NCBI GenBank assembly: GCA_039809985.1
Contig: JBDHWC010000002.1
Location: 30,753 to 94,752, forward strand
Direction: 5' to 3'
Source: JAICJJ01 sp039809985
GTDB taxonomy: Bacteria; Chloroflexota; Chloroflexia; Thermomicrobiales; UBA6265
Length of the DNA: 64,000 nt
Made by a program: the position numbers and the translations under genes. A model generated the notes under the pieces. The model worked only from the letters and a program-made list of their open reading frames with translations. It was not told the DNA's origin and did no database searches. Shown here piece by piece: positions 44,333 to 52,656 of this stretch (within the stretch, counting starts at the first letter, position 1; each line of letters starts with the position of its first letter).

Positions 44333-44977
44333 ATGAAAGACATCTCCCACCGCCAGCGCGAGATGCTCACCTTCATCGAGCGCTTCATCGAAGACAACCA
44401 CTACCCGCCGACGATCCGCGACATCCAGAGCGAGCTCGGGATCACCTCGACCAGCGTCGTCGACTACAACCTGAAGGGGCTCGAGCAACGGGGGCTCATC
44501 CGGCGCAACGGCAAGATCTCCCGCGGCATCGAAGTGGTCGGGCTCTCCGGCGGTCGCCGCAGCGTCGTCCAGATCCCGGTCATCGGCCAGATCGCCGCCG
44601 GTCTGCCGATCCCGGTGCCGGGGGACCTCGAGGGCGCGGAGTCGGCCGACAAGGTCGAGCTCGGCAGCGACCTCGTCCCGGACCGGACCGACAACCTCTT
44701 CGCCCTGCGCGTCAAGGGACTCTCGATGATCGACGCCCTGATCAACGACGGCGACGTCGTCGTCCTCCGCCGCCAGGAGACCTGCGAGAACGGCGAGACC
44801 GTCGCGGTCTGGCTGAAGGACGAGCGGGAGACGACCCTCAAGAAGTTCTACCTTGAGGGGGACCGGGTCCGACTCCAGCCCGCCAACACGACGATGGAAC
44901 CGATCTACACTGCCGCCGAGAACGTCGAGATCCAAGGCCGGCTCGTCACGGTGGTGCGACCCGTTCAGTCCTTCTGA
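44333..44977 (+). CDS. lexA: SOS repressor LexA
   Basis: A 214 aa repressor. The N-terminal winged helix has YPPTIRDIQSELGITSTSVV. The self-cleavage site is Ala-Gly in GQIAAGLPIPV, and the Ser-Lys dyad is in KGLSMIDALINDGD and ETTLKKF. Length is usual. The ATG at 44333 follows GTGAGGG. Its promoter contains a strong SOS box, so it is autoregulated. mutS2 transcribed the other way may or may not be under the same control. Confidence 0.95.
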   Translation: MKDISHRQREMLTFIERFIEDNHYPPTIRDIQSELGITSTSVVDYNLKGLEQRGLIRRNGKISRGIEVVGLSGGRRSVVQIPVIGQIAAGLPIPVPGDLEGAESADKVELGSDLVPDRTDNLFALRVKGLSMIDALINDGDVVVLRRQETCENGETVAVWLKDERETTLKKFYLEGDRVRLQPANTTMEPIYTAAENVEIQGRLVTVVRPVQSF

Positions 44978-45001
44978 CCGCACCCAACCAGCCTGCGAGC
45001 C

Positions 45002-45038
45002 GCATCGCCCCGTCGCCCTTCGGCTGACGGGGCGATGC
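45002..45038 (+). terminator. Terminator downstream of lexA
   Basis: A perfect 13 bp stem (45002-45014 with 45026-45038), an 11-base loop that can form three extra pairs. Confidence 0.7.
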
Positions 45039-45044
45039 TATACT
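45039..45044 (+). promoter_or_regulatory. Extended -10 promoter of the DUF4126 gene
   Basis: TGCTATACT (TG at 45036-45037, -10 at 45039-45044) directly abuts the lexA terminator stem. No -35 is recognisable. Confidence 0.4.
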
Positions 45045-45096
45045 CCTGCTCGGCCGTGGCTCGGGCCCGGACGCCCTTCGAGAGGGAGTGCAGGGT

Positions 45097-45672
45097 TTGG
45101 AAACCGCGCTGCTGACCGGGCTCGGCCTCGCTGCGCCCGCCGGTCTCAACGCCTACATCCCGCTCCTCGTCCTCGCGCTGGCCGCGCGCGTCACCGACCA
45201 AGTCAGCCTCACCCCCCCCTACGACGTGCTCACCTCGACTCCGGTGATCATCCTCCTCCTCGTGCTGCTGACGATCGAGGTGGTCGCCGACAAGGTGCCG
45301 GGGGTGGACCACGCCAACGACCTCGTTCAGACCATCGTCCGCCCCGCGGCGGGAGCGATCCTGGTGCTGGCGACCACCGGTGCCGTTCACGTCAGCCCGG
45401 CGATCGCGGTCCCGCTCGGCATCCTGACTGCCGGCACCGTCCACGCCGCGAAGGCCACCGCCCGCCCGGCGGTGACGATCGGGTCGGCCGGCATGTTCAA
45501 CCCGCTGGTCAGCGTCGGGGAGGACATGCTGGCGACCATCGCGTCGGTCGCGGCGATCTGGATGCCGTTGCTCGTGCTCCTCTTCCTCCTGATCTTCGTC
45601 GTCTTCGTCGCCTGGGCCGTCAGCCGGAAAGCGGCCGGGCGGGCGGCCCGCAGCGGGCCTTCGCGCTCCTAG
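45097..45672 (+). CDS. DUF4126 family membrane protein
   Basis: A 191 aa protein with about five membrane helices. The family pattern is visible in LGLAAPAGLNAYIPLLVLAL, IEVVADKVPGVDHANDLV and IRPAAG/ATARPAVTIGSAGMFNPLVS. Two copies of a similar motif suggest an internal repeat. The TTG at 45097 is preferred, with AGGGAG eight bases upstream; a GTG at 45088 is the alternative. Function of the family unknown. It lies between lexA and dnaJ. Confidence 0.75.
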   Translation: METALLTGLGLAAPAGLNAYIPLLVLALAARVTDQVSLTPPYDVLTSTPVIILLLVLLTIEVVADKVPGVDHANDLVQTIVRPAAGAILVLATTGAVHVSPAIAVPLGILTAGTVHAAKATARPAVTIGSAGMFNPLVSVGEDMLATIASVAAIWMPLLVLLFLLIFVVFVAWAVSRKAAGRAARSGPSRS

Positions 45673-45720
45673 CGAACCTGACCAAGGCCGGCGGCGGTCG
45701 CGCCGAGGCCGGAGCATTTC

Positions 45721-46824
45721 ATGGCGGGCGTCACGTTCAAGGACTACTACCAAGCGCTCGGGGTGCCACGCACCGCCGACGAGAAGGCGATCCGGACCGC
45801 GTACCGGAAACTCGCCCGCGAACACCACCCCGACCTCAATCCCGGCAAGAAGGAGGCCGAGGAGCGCTTCAAGGAGATCAACGAGGCCTACGAAGTGCTC
45901 TCGGACGCGGACAAGCGCAAGCTGTACGACCGCTTCGGGGAAGACTGGCAACGCTACCGCGACGCCGGTTTCACCGGCGACGAGGCCGACGTCCCGACCG
46001 GGTCCACCGGTCGCGCCCGGCGCGACGACGCTGACTTCGGCTCCTGGTTCTCCGGCCAGTCCGGCGGCGGCGGCCAGTGGTCGACCTTCAGTTCCGGCGG
46101 CGACGGCGACAACGAGGGGTTCTCCGACTTCTTCCAGACGCTCTTCGGCTCGCGGGCGGGAGGCACCAGCGGCATGGGCGGCACCCGGACCCGCGCGCAG
46201 CCCCGGCCCCGCCGCGGCGAGGACCTCGAGGTCCCGGTCGACGTCACCTTCGACGAGGCGTTTCGCGGCACCTCCCGCCACCTGCAGCTGCAGGTGCCCG
46301 AGACCTGCGCCACCTGCGGCGGCTCCGGCATCGTCCGTGGCGCGGAGTGCCCGACCTGCGACGGCACCGGGCAGGTCATGCGTCTCAAGACCCTGGAAGT
46401 CACGATTCCGGCCGGGGTCGCCACCGGCTCCCGCGTCCGTGTCGCCGGCCAAGGCGGACCCGGATTGAACGGCGGCCCGAACGGCGACGTCTACCTGCTG
46501 GTCACCGTCCGGCCCGACCGCCGATTCGAGCGCGACGGGGACAACCTCCATGTCGACGTCGACGTACCGGTGACCACTGCCGCCCTCGGCGGCGAGTCGC
46601 TGGTGACGACGCCGACCGGCCGGGTTGCGCTCACGATCCCGGCCGAGACCCAGTCGGGCCGCGTCTTCCGCCTGCGCGGCCAGGGGATGCCGAAACTGCG
46701 CGGCAAGGGCGCACGCGGCGACCTTCTGGCCCGGGCCCGGGTGGTGATCCCGACCGGCCTCTCGGAGCGGGAGCGCGAGCTCTACCGCGAGCTGCGCGAC
46801 CTGCGCCCGGAGAAGGGCTCATGA
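45721..46824 (+). CDS. dnaJ: DnaJ family chaperone with a single-zinc-centre insertion
   Basis: A 367 aa Hsp40. The J domain has YYQALGVPRTADEKAIR and the HPD motif in REHHPDLNPG. A Gly/Ser/Phe-rich region (about 80-160) follows. The C-terminal domain holds only two zinc motifs, CATCGGSGIVRGAECPTCDGTG, instead of the four CxxCxGxG of classical DnaJ, so it can bind one zinc. VPVTTAALGGESLVTTPTGRVALTIP is the usual substrate-binding region. Its stop overlaps the hspR start by four bases (ATGA). dnaK and grpE are not in the window. Confidence 0.9.
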   Translation: MAGVTFKDYYQALGVPRTADEKAIRTAYRKLAREHHPDLNPGKKEAEERFKEINEAYEVLSDADKRKLYDRFGEDWQRYRDAGFTGDEADVPTGSTGRARRDDADFGSWFSGQSGGGGQWSTFSSGGDGDNEGFSDFFQTLFGSRAGGTSGMGGTRTRAQPRPRRGEDLEVPVDVTFDEAFRGTSRHLQLQVPETCATCGGSGIVRGAECPTCDGTGQVMRLKTLEVTIPAGVATGSRVRVAGQGGPGLNGGPNGDVYLLVTVRPDRRFERDGDNLHVDVDVPVTTAALGGESLVTTPTGRVALTIPAETQSGRVFRLRGQGMPKLRGKGARGDLLARARVVIPTGLSERERELYRELRDLRPEKGS

Positions 46825-47171
46825 TGCCGCACGACCAATCGATGGCCGCGGTCTCGATCGAGATCGACCTCGACGAGAACCTGAGCCGCGAGCCCCGCTA
46901 CGCCAGCACCGTCGTCGCCAGCCGCGTTGGCGTCCGAGTGCAGACACTGCGCCGCTACGAGTCGTACGGCCTGCTCGACCCGGTCCGCTCCAAGACCGGC
47001 TACCGGCTCTACTCCGAGTCGGACATCGCCCGCGTCCGCCGCATCCGTCGGCTGACCGACGACCTCGGCGTCAACCTCGCCGGCGTCGCGGCGATCCTCC
47101 ACCTCCGGAACCAGCTGATCCTCAGCCAACGCGAGCTCGAGCGCTACCGGGAGCAAACCGGGCGCGACTGA
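46821..47171 (+). CDS. hspR: MerR-family heat-shock repressor HspR
   Basis: A 116 aa MerR-like regulator. The HTH contains YASTVVASRVGVRVQTLRRYESYGL and SKTGYRLYSESDIARVRRI, typical of HspR. The C-terminus is a short coiled coil (LRNQLILSQRELERYREQ) without a ligand-binding domain. Translational overlap with dnaJ indicates a dnaJ-hspR operon, as in actinobacteria where HspR represses dnaK operons at inverted HAIR sites. I see no HAIR element near the operon. Confidence 0.85.
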   Translation: MMPHDQSMAAVSIEIDLDENLSREPRYASTVVASRVGVRVQTLRRYESYGLLDPVRSKTGYRLYSESDIARVRRIRRLTDDLGVNLAGVAAILHLRNQLILSQRELERYREQTGRD

Positions 47172-47256
47172 CGCGCGGTCGGTGCGGTCGCGCGCCGTCG
47201 CTTTCCCGGCGACGGGGGGACGACGCGCCCGCACGGCCCGCCAGAGAGGAACCACG

Positions 47257-48561
47257 ATGCCGGCAACGATCGTGATGGGCGGCCAGTGGGGCGACGAGGG
47301 CAAGGGCAAGCTGACCGACGCCCTCGCCGGTCGCGCCGGAATGGTCGTCCGCGCCAACGGCGGCGCGAACGCGGGCCACACGGTCGAGACCGAGCAAGGC
47401 GTGTTCAAGCTCCACCTCGTCCCCTCCGGCATCCTCAACCCCGACTGCGTCTGCGTCGTCGGCGCGGGCGTCGTCGTCGAGCCGGCGGCGATCCTGCGGG
47501 AGATGGACGAGCTCGCCGGGCGCGGCATCTCGCTCGCCAACCTGCGCATCTCCGACCGGGCCCACGTCGTAATGCCGTACCACCCGATGCTCGACCGCCT
47601 GGAGGAGGCGCAGCGGGCCGACGACGAGATCGGCACCACCCTCCGCGGCAACGGCCCCGCCTACGCCGACAAGGCGGCCCGCCACGGCATCCGGATCGCC
47701 GACCTGCTCGACGAACCGACGCTCGCCCAGACCGTTGGCCGGGAGACTGCGCGCAAGAACAAGATCCTGACCGGCGTCTTCGGCGCGCCGCCGATCGACG
47801 TGGACGCTCTCTGTCAGGAGTTCGCCGCGCTCGGCCAGCGACTCTGGCCCTACGTCGTCCCGTCCGAGCTGGTCGTCCAGGACGCGCTGGCAGACGGGCG
47901 TGAAGTCGTCGTCGAGTGCGCCCAAGGCGCGATGCTCGACGTCGACTACGGCACCTACCCGTACGTCACCTCCTCCTCGCCGACCGCCGCCGGGGCCTGC
48001 CAGGGCTCGGGCGTCGCGCCAACGCAGGTCGAGCGGGTGATCGGCGTCTACAAGGCGTACAGCACCCGGGTCGGCGGCGGCCCGCTGCCGACCGAACTGT
48101 TCGACGACGTCGGGCAGGAGATCCGCGAGCGCGGCCGAGAGTACGGCACCACCACCGGCCGACCGCGCCGCACCGGCTGGTTCGACGCGGTCGCCGCCCG
48201 CGCGGTCGCCCGCCAGAACGGCGTCACCGAGATCTGCCTCACCCTGCTCGACGTCTTCGACACCTTCGACGAAGTGCGCATCTGCACCGCCTACCGGCTC
48301 GGCGACCAGATCATCCGCCACGTCCCCGCCCGGCACGATGTGCTGGCGCAAATGGAGCCGGTCTACGAGTCGTTCCCCGGCTGGCAGGCCAGCACCTGCG
48401 ACGCTCGCCGCCCGGGAGACCTTCCGTCGGCCGCCCGCGCCTACGTCGCGGCGCTCGAGGCCGCGGTCGGCGCGCCGGTGTCGCTGGTCGGGGTCGGCCC
48501 GGGCCGCGAGCAACTGGTGCCGATGCGGGCCGACAGCGCGATCGGCCGCGCCGGGTCCTGA
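47257..48561 (+). CDS. purA: Adenylosuccinate synthetase
   Basis: A 434 aa purine enzyme that joins IMP and aspartate using GTP. GGQWGDEGKGKLTDALA contains the GTP/IMP loop. NGGANAGHTV (catalytic His), RGNGPAYADKAARHG, GTYPYVTSSSPTAAGAC and ARPRRTGWFDAVAAR-like GRPRRTGWFDAVAARA are all present. The ATG at 47257 follows AGAGAGGA. It converges on gpsA with only 8 bp between stops. Confidence 0.96.
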   Translation: MPATIVMGGQWGDEGKGKLTDALAGRAGMVVRANGGANAGHTVETEQGVFKLHLVPSGILNPDCVCVVGAGVVVEPAAILREMDELAGRGISLANLRISDRAHVVMPYHPMLDRLEEAQRADDEIGTTLRGNGPAYADKAARHGIRIADLLDEPTLAQTVGRETARKNKILTGVFGAPPIDVDALCQEFAALGQRLWPYVVPSELVVQDALADGREVVVECAQGAMLDVDYGTYPYVTSSSPTAAGACQGSGVAPTQVERVIGVYKAYSTRVGGGPLPTELFDDVGQEIRERGREYGTTTGRPRRTGWFDAVAARAVARQNGVTEICLTLLDVFDTFDEVRICTAYRLGDQIIRHVPARHDVLAQMEPVYESFPGWQASTCDARRPGDLPSAARAYVAALEAAVGAPVSLVGVGPGREQLVPMRADSAIGRAGS

Positions 48562-48569
48562 CGGCGAAC

Positions 48570-49589
48570 TCACCCGCCGGGCTCGATGCCCCACAGTTCT
48601 CGCGTCTGCTCGCGCGCCATCAGCCGCCGCATGGCCTCGACCGGCGTCCGCTCGCCGGCGAGCACCGCGGCGACCTGTGCCGCGATCGGCAGTTCCACGC
48701 CGTGGCGCTGGCCGAGGGCGACCGCGGCCGGAGCCGTCCAGACGCCTTCCGCCACTTGGCCGAGCATCGCCAGCGTCTCGGCCAGCGACCGTCCCTCGCC
48801 GAGGCCCAGCCCGACGCGACGATTGCGACTGAGCGGGCTGGCGCAGGTCGCCACGAGGTCGCCCAACCCGGACAGGCCGGCGAACGTCAGCGGGTTCCCG
48901 CCGCACGCTGCGCCAAGGCGGGTCATCTCCGCGAGGCCGCGCGTCACCAGCGCGGCCTTGGCGTTGTCGCCCATGCCGAGACCGTCACCGATGCCGGCGG
49001 CGATGGCGACCACGTTCTTCAGGCTGCCGCCGAGTTCCACCCCCACCGGGTCGTCGCTGGTGTAGATCCTGAACGCAGCCGACTGGAAGCACGCGGCCAC
49101 CGCCGCCGCCGCCGCTCGGTCACGACTCGCCACCACGCTGGCCGCCGGTTGCCCGGCCGCGATCTCCCGCGCCAGGTTCGGCCCGGAGAGCGCCGCGACC
49201 ACGACCCGGTCGACGGCGAGTTCCTCCTCCAGCACCGCGGTCATCCGCCGCAGGGTTCCCTGCTCGAGACCCTTCGCCACGCTGACCACCGCGCCACCCC
49301 GGAGCACCGGAGCGATTCGCCGCGCCGTTTCCCGCATCGCCCCGACCGGAACCGCGAGGACGACCACGCCGGCACGCCCGACCGCTTCCTGCGCGTCGGC
49401 GACGATCTCGATCGACGGCGGCAGCGCGATACCGGGGAGGTAGCGTTCATTGACTCGTTGTTCGTGCATCCGCCGGGCGGAATCCGGGTCGCGGGCCACC
49501 AGCGTCACCGCGAAGCGGTTGCCGGCGGCGAGGACCGCCAGCGTCGTTCCCCACGAACCGGCACCGACGACGGTGACCCGATCGCTCAT
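48570..49589 (-). CDS. gpsA: Glycerol-3-phosphate dehydrogenase [NAD(P)+]
   Basis: A 339 aa enzyme that reduces dihydroxyacetone phosphate to sn-glycerol 3-phosphate for phospholipid synthesis. The NAD motif VVGAGSWGTTLAVLAA starts the protein. VSVAKGLEQGTLRRM and ALSGPNLAREIAAGQPAA follow, with the catalytic Lys in GSLKNVVAIAAGIGDGLGMGDNAKAAL. The substrate region AGLSGLGDLVATCASPLSRN is intact. Complete length. It is divergent from fabZ. Confidence 0.95.
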   Translation of the reverse strand: MSDRVTVVGAGSWGTTLAVLAAGNRFAVTLVARDPDSARRMHEQRVNERYLPGIALPPSIEIVADAQEAVGRAGVVVLAVPVGAMRETARRIAPVLRGGAVVSVAKGLEQGTLRRMTAVLEEELAVDRVVVAALSGPNLAREIAAGQPAASVVASRDRAAAAAVAACFQSAAFRIYTSDDPVGVELGGSLKNVVAIAAGIGDGLGMGDNAKAALVTRGLAEMTRLGAACGGNPLTFAGLSGLGDLVATCASPLSRNRRVGLGLGEGRSLAETLAMLGQVAEGVWTAPAAVALGQRHGVELPIAAQVAAVLAGERTPVEAMRRLMAREQTRELWGIEPGG

Positions 49590-49625
49590 CGGTCCCCTCC
49601 CGCGACCCGGCTCCCGGGATCGCCA

Positions 49626-49654
49626 TTGACGCCGTGTGGGGTCGTCTCTAGACT
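49626..49654 (+). promoter_or_regulatory. Promoter of fabZ
   Basis: TTGACG (49626-49631), 17 bp spacer, TAGACT (49649-49654), about 48 bp before the fabZ start. Confidence 0.65.
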
Positions 49655-49702
49655 CGCCCGACGGCCGGCCCGGTGGCCGTTGCCAGAGCGGGGAGGCGAA
49701 CT

Positions 49703-50173
49703 GTGACCGGTCAGGACGGCACGACGCGTCGGGAACTCGACGCGACCGAGATCATGCGCATCATCCCGCACCGGTACCCGTTCCTGCTCGTGGACCGCAT
49801 CGTCGAACTCGAGCCGGGCAAGGGCGGCGTCGGCATCAAGAACGTCTCCATCGGCGAGCCCTTCTTCGCCGGCCACTTCCCCGCCTACCCGGTGATGCCC
49901 GGCGTGCTGGTGGTCGAGGCGCTGGCCCAAGTCGGCGCGGTCGCGATCTGCAGCGACGACGCCTTCAAGGGCAAGCTCGCCCTCTTCGCCGGCATCGACA
50001 ACGTCCGCTTCAAGCGACAGGTGAAGCCGGGCGACACCCTCCGGCTCGCGGTCCAGCTGTCACAGTTGCGACGCGGTATCGGCATGGGCCACGGCGAGGC
50101 CACCGTCGACGGCGAACTGGCCTGCAAGGGCGACTTCATGTTCGCCGTGATCCCGGCCCCCGAAGGCATCTGA
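49703..50173 (+). CDS. fabZ: 3-hydroxyacyl-[acyl-carrier-protein] dehydratase FabZ
   Basis: A 156 aa hot-dog-fold dehydratase of fatty acid elongation. IMRIIPHRYPFLLVDRI and the active-site GHFPAYPVMPGVLVVEALAQ (His and Glu) are intact, with KFRRQV-like FKRQVKPGD downstream. The GTG start at 49703 follows GGGGAGG. It has a good sigma70-type promoter and is divergent from gpsA, so two lipid-precursor genes share this intergenic region. Confidence 0.94.
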   Translation: MTGQDGTTRRELDATEIMRIIPHRYPFLLVDRIVELEPGKGGVGIKNVSIGEPFFAGHFPAYPVMPGVLVVEALAQVGAVAICSDDAFKGKLALFAGIDNVRFKRQVKPGDTLRLAVQLSQLRRGIGMGHGEATVDGELACKGDFMFAVIPAPEGI

Positions 50174-50279
50174 CGGCGCGGTCACCAGCGGACGGGCATT
50201 CACGCCGCGCAGCCACTACCATTGGACGCGGACCGCCCGCGCCGAGGATGCGACGGGCCGCATGGAGGGATCGTCCCGG

Positions 50280-50804
50280 ATGGCGACGTCGCGCGTGCTC
50301 GGCCTGATCCTGACAGCGGCCGGCGTCATCCTCGGGGTGGCGATCGCCGCGTGGCTCCTCTCCGGGATGCGACAAGGCGACCTGAACTCCAGCGGCGCAA
50401 TCTTCGGCGCGGTGCTCTCCTTCGGCGCGCTGGTTATCCCGCTGGTGGGCGGCGGCATCTTTCTGCTGGTTCGCGGCAAGGAGGAGCAAGAACGGCTCGA
50501 CGCCGCCCAGCAGCAGCGCAAACTGCTCGACATCGTCACCACCCGCGGCGCGGTCTCGATTCCCGATCTCGTGCTCGAATTGGGCACCAGCCGGGACAAT
50601 GTCCAGCAGGACCTCTACGGCCTCGTCGGCCGCGGTCTCTTCACGGGCTACGTCGACTGGAACCGCGGCATGCTCTATTCCGTCGAAGCATCGCAACTGC
50701 AAGGACGGCAGACCTGCCCGAACTGCGGCGGCAAGCTCGAGCTCGCCGGCAAGGGGCTCGTCAAGTGCCCCTTCTGCGGGGCCGAGATCTTCCTTCAGGG
50801 CTAG
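50280..50804 (+). CDS. Membrane protein with winged-helix-like and zinc-ribbon domains
   Basis: A 174 aa protein. Two membrane helices (VLGLILTAAGVILGVAIAAWLL and FGALVIPLVGGGIFLLV) are followed by a charged linker and a PCI/winged-helix-like segment (LLDIVTTRGAVSIPDLVLEL, TSRDNVQQDLYGLVGRGLF). A C-terminal zinc ribbon is formed by CPNCGG and CPFCGAEIF. The ATG at 50280 is preferred, with GGAGGG nine bases upstream; 50262 is possible. First gene of the four-gene PspA/SPFH module. Confidence 0.72.
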   Translation: MATSRVLGLILTAAGVILGVAIAAWLLSGMRQGDLNSSGAIFGAVLSFGALVIPLVGGGIFLLVRGKEEQERLDAAQQQRKLLDIVTTRGAVSIPDLVLELGTSRDNVQQDLYGLVGRGLFTGYVDWNRGMLYSVEASQLQGRQTCPNCGGKLELAGKGLVKCPFCGAEIFLQG

Positions 50805-50852
50805 GCCCGAGACGTGCGACCCGGCGGCGACCGCCGGCACGACGGAGGAAAC

Positions 50853-51857
50853 ATGGGCACCGATTTCATGGCCAGCGTTCGCCAATGGACCGAGGACGCC
50901 ATGGCCCGCGGCCAGCAGACTCTCAGCGAGATCCCGGGCTACTCCGGCTACCGGCAGAAGGAGGACCGGCGCGACGAGGACAAGCGCGTCCGCGACCAAG
51001 TTGCCGCCAAGTACCGGGCCGAGGGACGGCGAGTCGAGCGGATCGCCGGCGAACTGGCCGACCAGCGTCGGATCGGCGACATCAAGCCGGTCGACGACCT
51101 CGCCAAGGCGATCCAGCATCTCGTCGACCGCGTCAAGACCGCCACCTACGGCTACGGCGGCATCTTCGGCAGCAACGACATCGACCTGACCGCCCTCGAC
51201 CAACTGCGCGCCTTCGACCTCGGCCTGCTGGACGGCGTCGCCCAGCTCGACACGTCGGTTGCCGCCCTCGAGCAGGCTCACGCTTCAGGCGGTGACCTCG
51301 CCGCGCCGGCGAAGGCCGGACTCGCCGTGGTCCGCTCGCTGCAGGACACCTTCGACCTCCGCGGCCAAGTCGTCGAGTCCGGCAAGCCGGCCCCCGCCGA
51401 GCAGGTGCTTTCCGTCCTGCAAGCGCCAAGCACACCGGTGACCGCACCGAAGATCGGCATCGGCGACGCGGTTTCGATCCTCGGTGACGACTTCGTGGCC
51501 GAGGCCGCGATCACGGTGTCCGGCGGGCCGGCCGAGTTCGAACTCCTGCGCCTCCGCTCGCAACCGGAGGAATGGCTCCTCGTTCCCGGCAAGGGGACGA
51601 CGGGTTACGCCCGTCTCAAGCCGGGCGACACCTCCTCGCTGGTGGTCAGCGCCTCCGGCAGCGGCCAAGGGAACGCGACCGGCGCAGGCGGCACGTCGAC
51701 GCCGCGCCCGGTGCGCTGGGAGCTGCTCGCCGGCAAGGCGGATCAATCCGCCCGCGGCGTGCGTCTCAACTGGGGAGCCGACGCCCTCTCGCTCGTCGGC
51801 ACGGAGGTCGACGCGTCGGACATCGACGTCTACGGCAAGCCCGCCAAGGGCAACTGA
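50853..51857 (+). CDS. Hypothetical protein of a PspA/SPFH module, possibly DUF4178-like
   Basis: A 334 aa soluble protein behind GGAGGAAAC. The N-terminal half is helical and charged (KEDRRDEDKRVRDQVAAKY, RVERIAGELADQRRIGDI). The C-terminal half is beta-rich: KIGIGDAVSILGDDFVAEAA, FELLRLRSQPEEWLLVPG and PVRWELLAGK resemble the DUF4178 pattern (a GD-start, then a WxxxLL strand). That match is by eye and weak. It sits 48 bp after the zinc-ribbon membrane gene and 50 bp before pspA, all on one strand, so it likely acts with PspA and the SPFH protein at the membrane. Confidence 0.65.
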   Translation: MGTDFMASVRQWTEDAMARGQQTLSEIPGYSGYRQKEDRRDEDKRVRDQVAAKYRAEGRRVERIAGELADQRRIGDIKPVDDLAKAIQHLVDRVKTATYGYGGIFGSNDIDLTALDQLRAFDLGLLDGVAQLDTSVAALEQAHASGGDLAAPAKAGLAVVRSLQDTFDLRGQVVESGKPAPAEQVLSVLQAPSTPVTAPKIGIGDAVSILGDDFVAEAAITVSGGPAEFELLRLRSQPEEWLLVPGKGTTGYARLKPGDTSSLVVSASGSGQGNATGAGGTSTPRPVRWELLAGKADQSARGVRLNWGADALSLVGTEVDASDIDVYGKPAKGN

Positions 51858-51907
51858 GCCGGATTCGGAGTGGAGCCGGACGAACGCCGGCTCGGAGGAG
51901 TCAGCAG

Positions 51908-52615
51908 ATGGGCATCCTGGATCGTGTCTCGCGCCTCGTTCGCGCCAACGTCAACGACCTCCTCGACTCGGCCGAGGACCCGGAGAAGATGCTCGACCAG
52001 ATTCTGCGGGACATGCAGTCGAGCATCACCGACGCCCGTTCGCAGGTGGCGGCGATGATCGCGCAGGAGAAGGAACTCGAGGCCGACGCCGCGCAGACGC
52101 GCCACCTCGCCGACGAGTGGGGCGCGAAGGCCGAACGGGCGGTCAACGCCGGCAAGGACGACCTCGCCAAGGTGGCCCTCACCCGGCAGCGCGACTACCA
52201 GCAGCACTCCGCCACCTACGAGCAGCAACTGGCCGTCCAGAAGCAGACCGTCGAGCAGCTCAAGGGCCAGCTCCGGCAACTGGAGGCCAAGTACGAGACC
52301 GCCTCCGGCCAACGCGACGCGCTGATCGCGCGCCAGCGCCGCGCCCACGCCCAGCGGCAGGTCGCGGAGCAGGTGGTGGTCTTCTCGCCGTCCGACCCGT
52401 CGGCGGAACTCGACCGCATGGAGAAGAAGATCCGCACCGACGAGGCGCGCACCGCCGCCGCGCTGGAGATGCACGACGACAGTCTCGAGGCCCAGTTCCG
52501 CGAACTGAACGACGACGACACCGACATCGACATCGCCCTCGCCGACCTCAAGCAGCGGCTTGGCAAGGGCGACGGCGCGAAGTCGCTGCCGGCCGGGGAC
52601 GACAAGAAGGCGTAG
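51908..52615 (+). CDS. pspA: PspA/IM30 family membrane-remodelling protein
   Basis: A 235 aa, almost wholly alpha-helical protein. The N-terminal amphipathic helix and opening MGILDRVSRLVRANVNDLLD and SAEDPEKMLDQILRDMQ are diagnostic for PspA/Vipp1. Long coiled coils follow to about residue 185. These proteins form ESCRT-III-like rods on damaged membranes. A GGAGGAG site sets the start. There is no adjacent pspF or sigma54 element; regulation here is unknown. The next gene encodes an SPFH protein, as in the Bacillus ydjFGHI region. Confidence 0.9.
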   Translation: MGILDRVSRLVRANVNDLLDSAEDPEKMLDQILRDMQSSITDARSQVAAMIAQEKELEADAAQTRHLADEWGAKAERAVNAGKDDLAKVALTRQRDYQQHSATYEQQLAVQKQTVEQLKGQLRQLEAKYETASGQRDALIARQRRAHAQRQVAEQVVVFSPSDPSAELDRMEKKIRTDEARTAAALEMHDDSLEAQFRELNDDDTDIDIALADLKQRLGKGDGAKSLPAGDDKKA

Positions 52616-52656
52616 CGCGGCGTCGGACGGACGTCCCGCGGCGGAGGGAGGGACCG

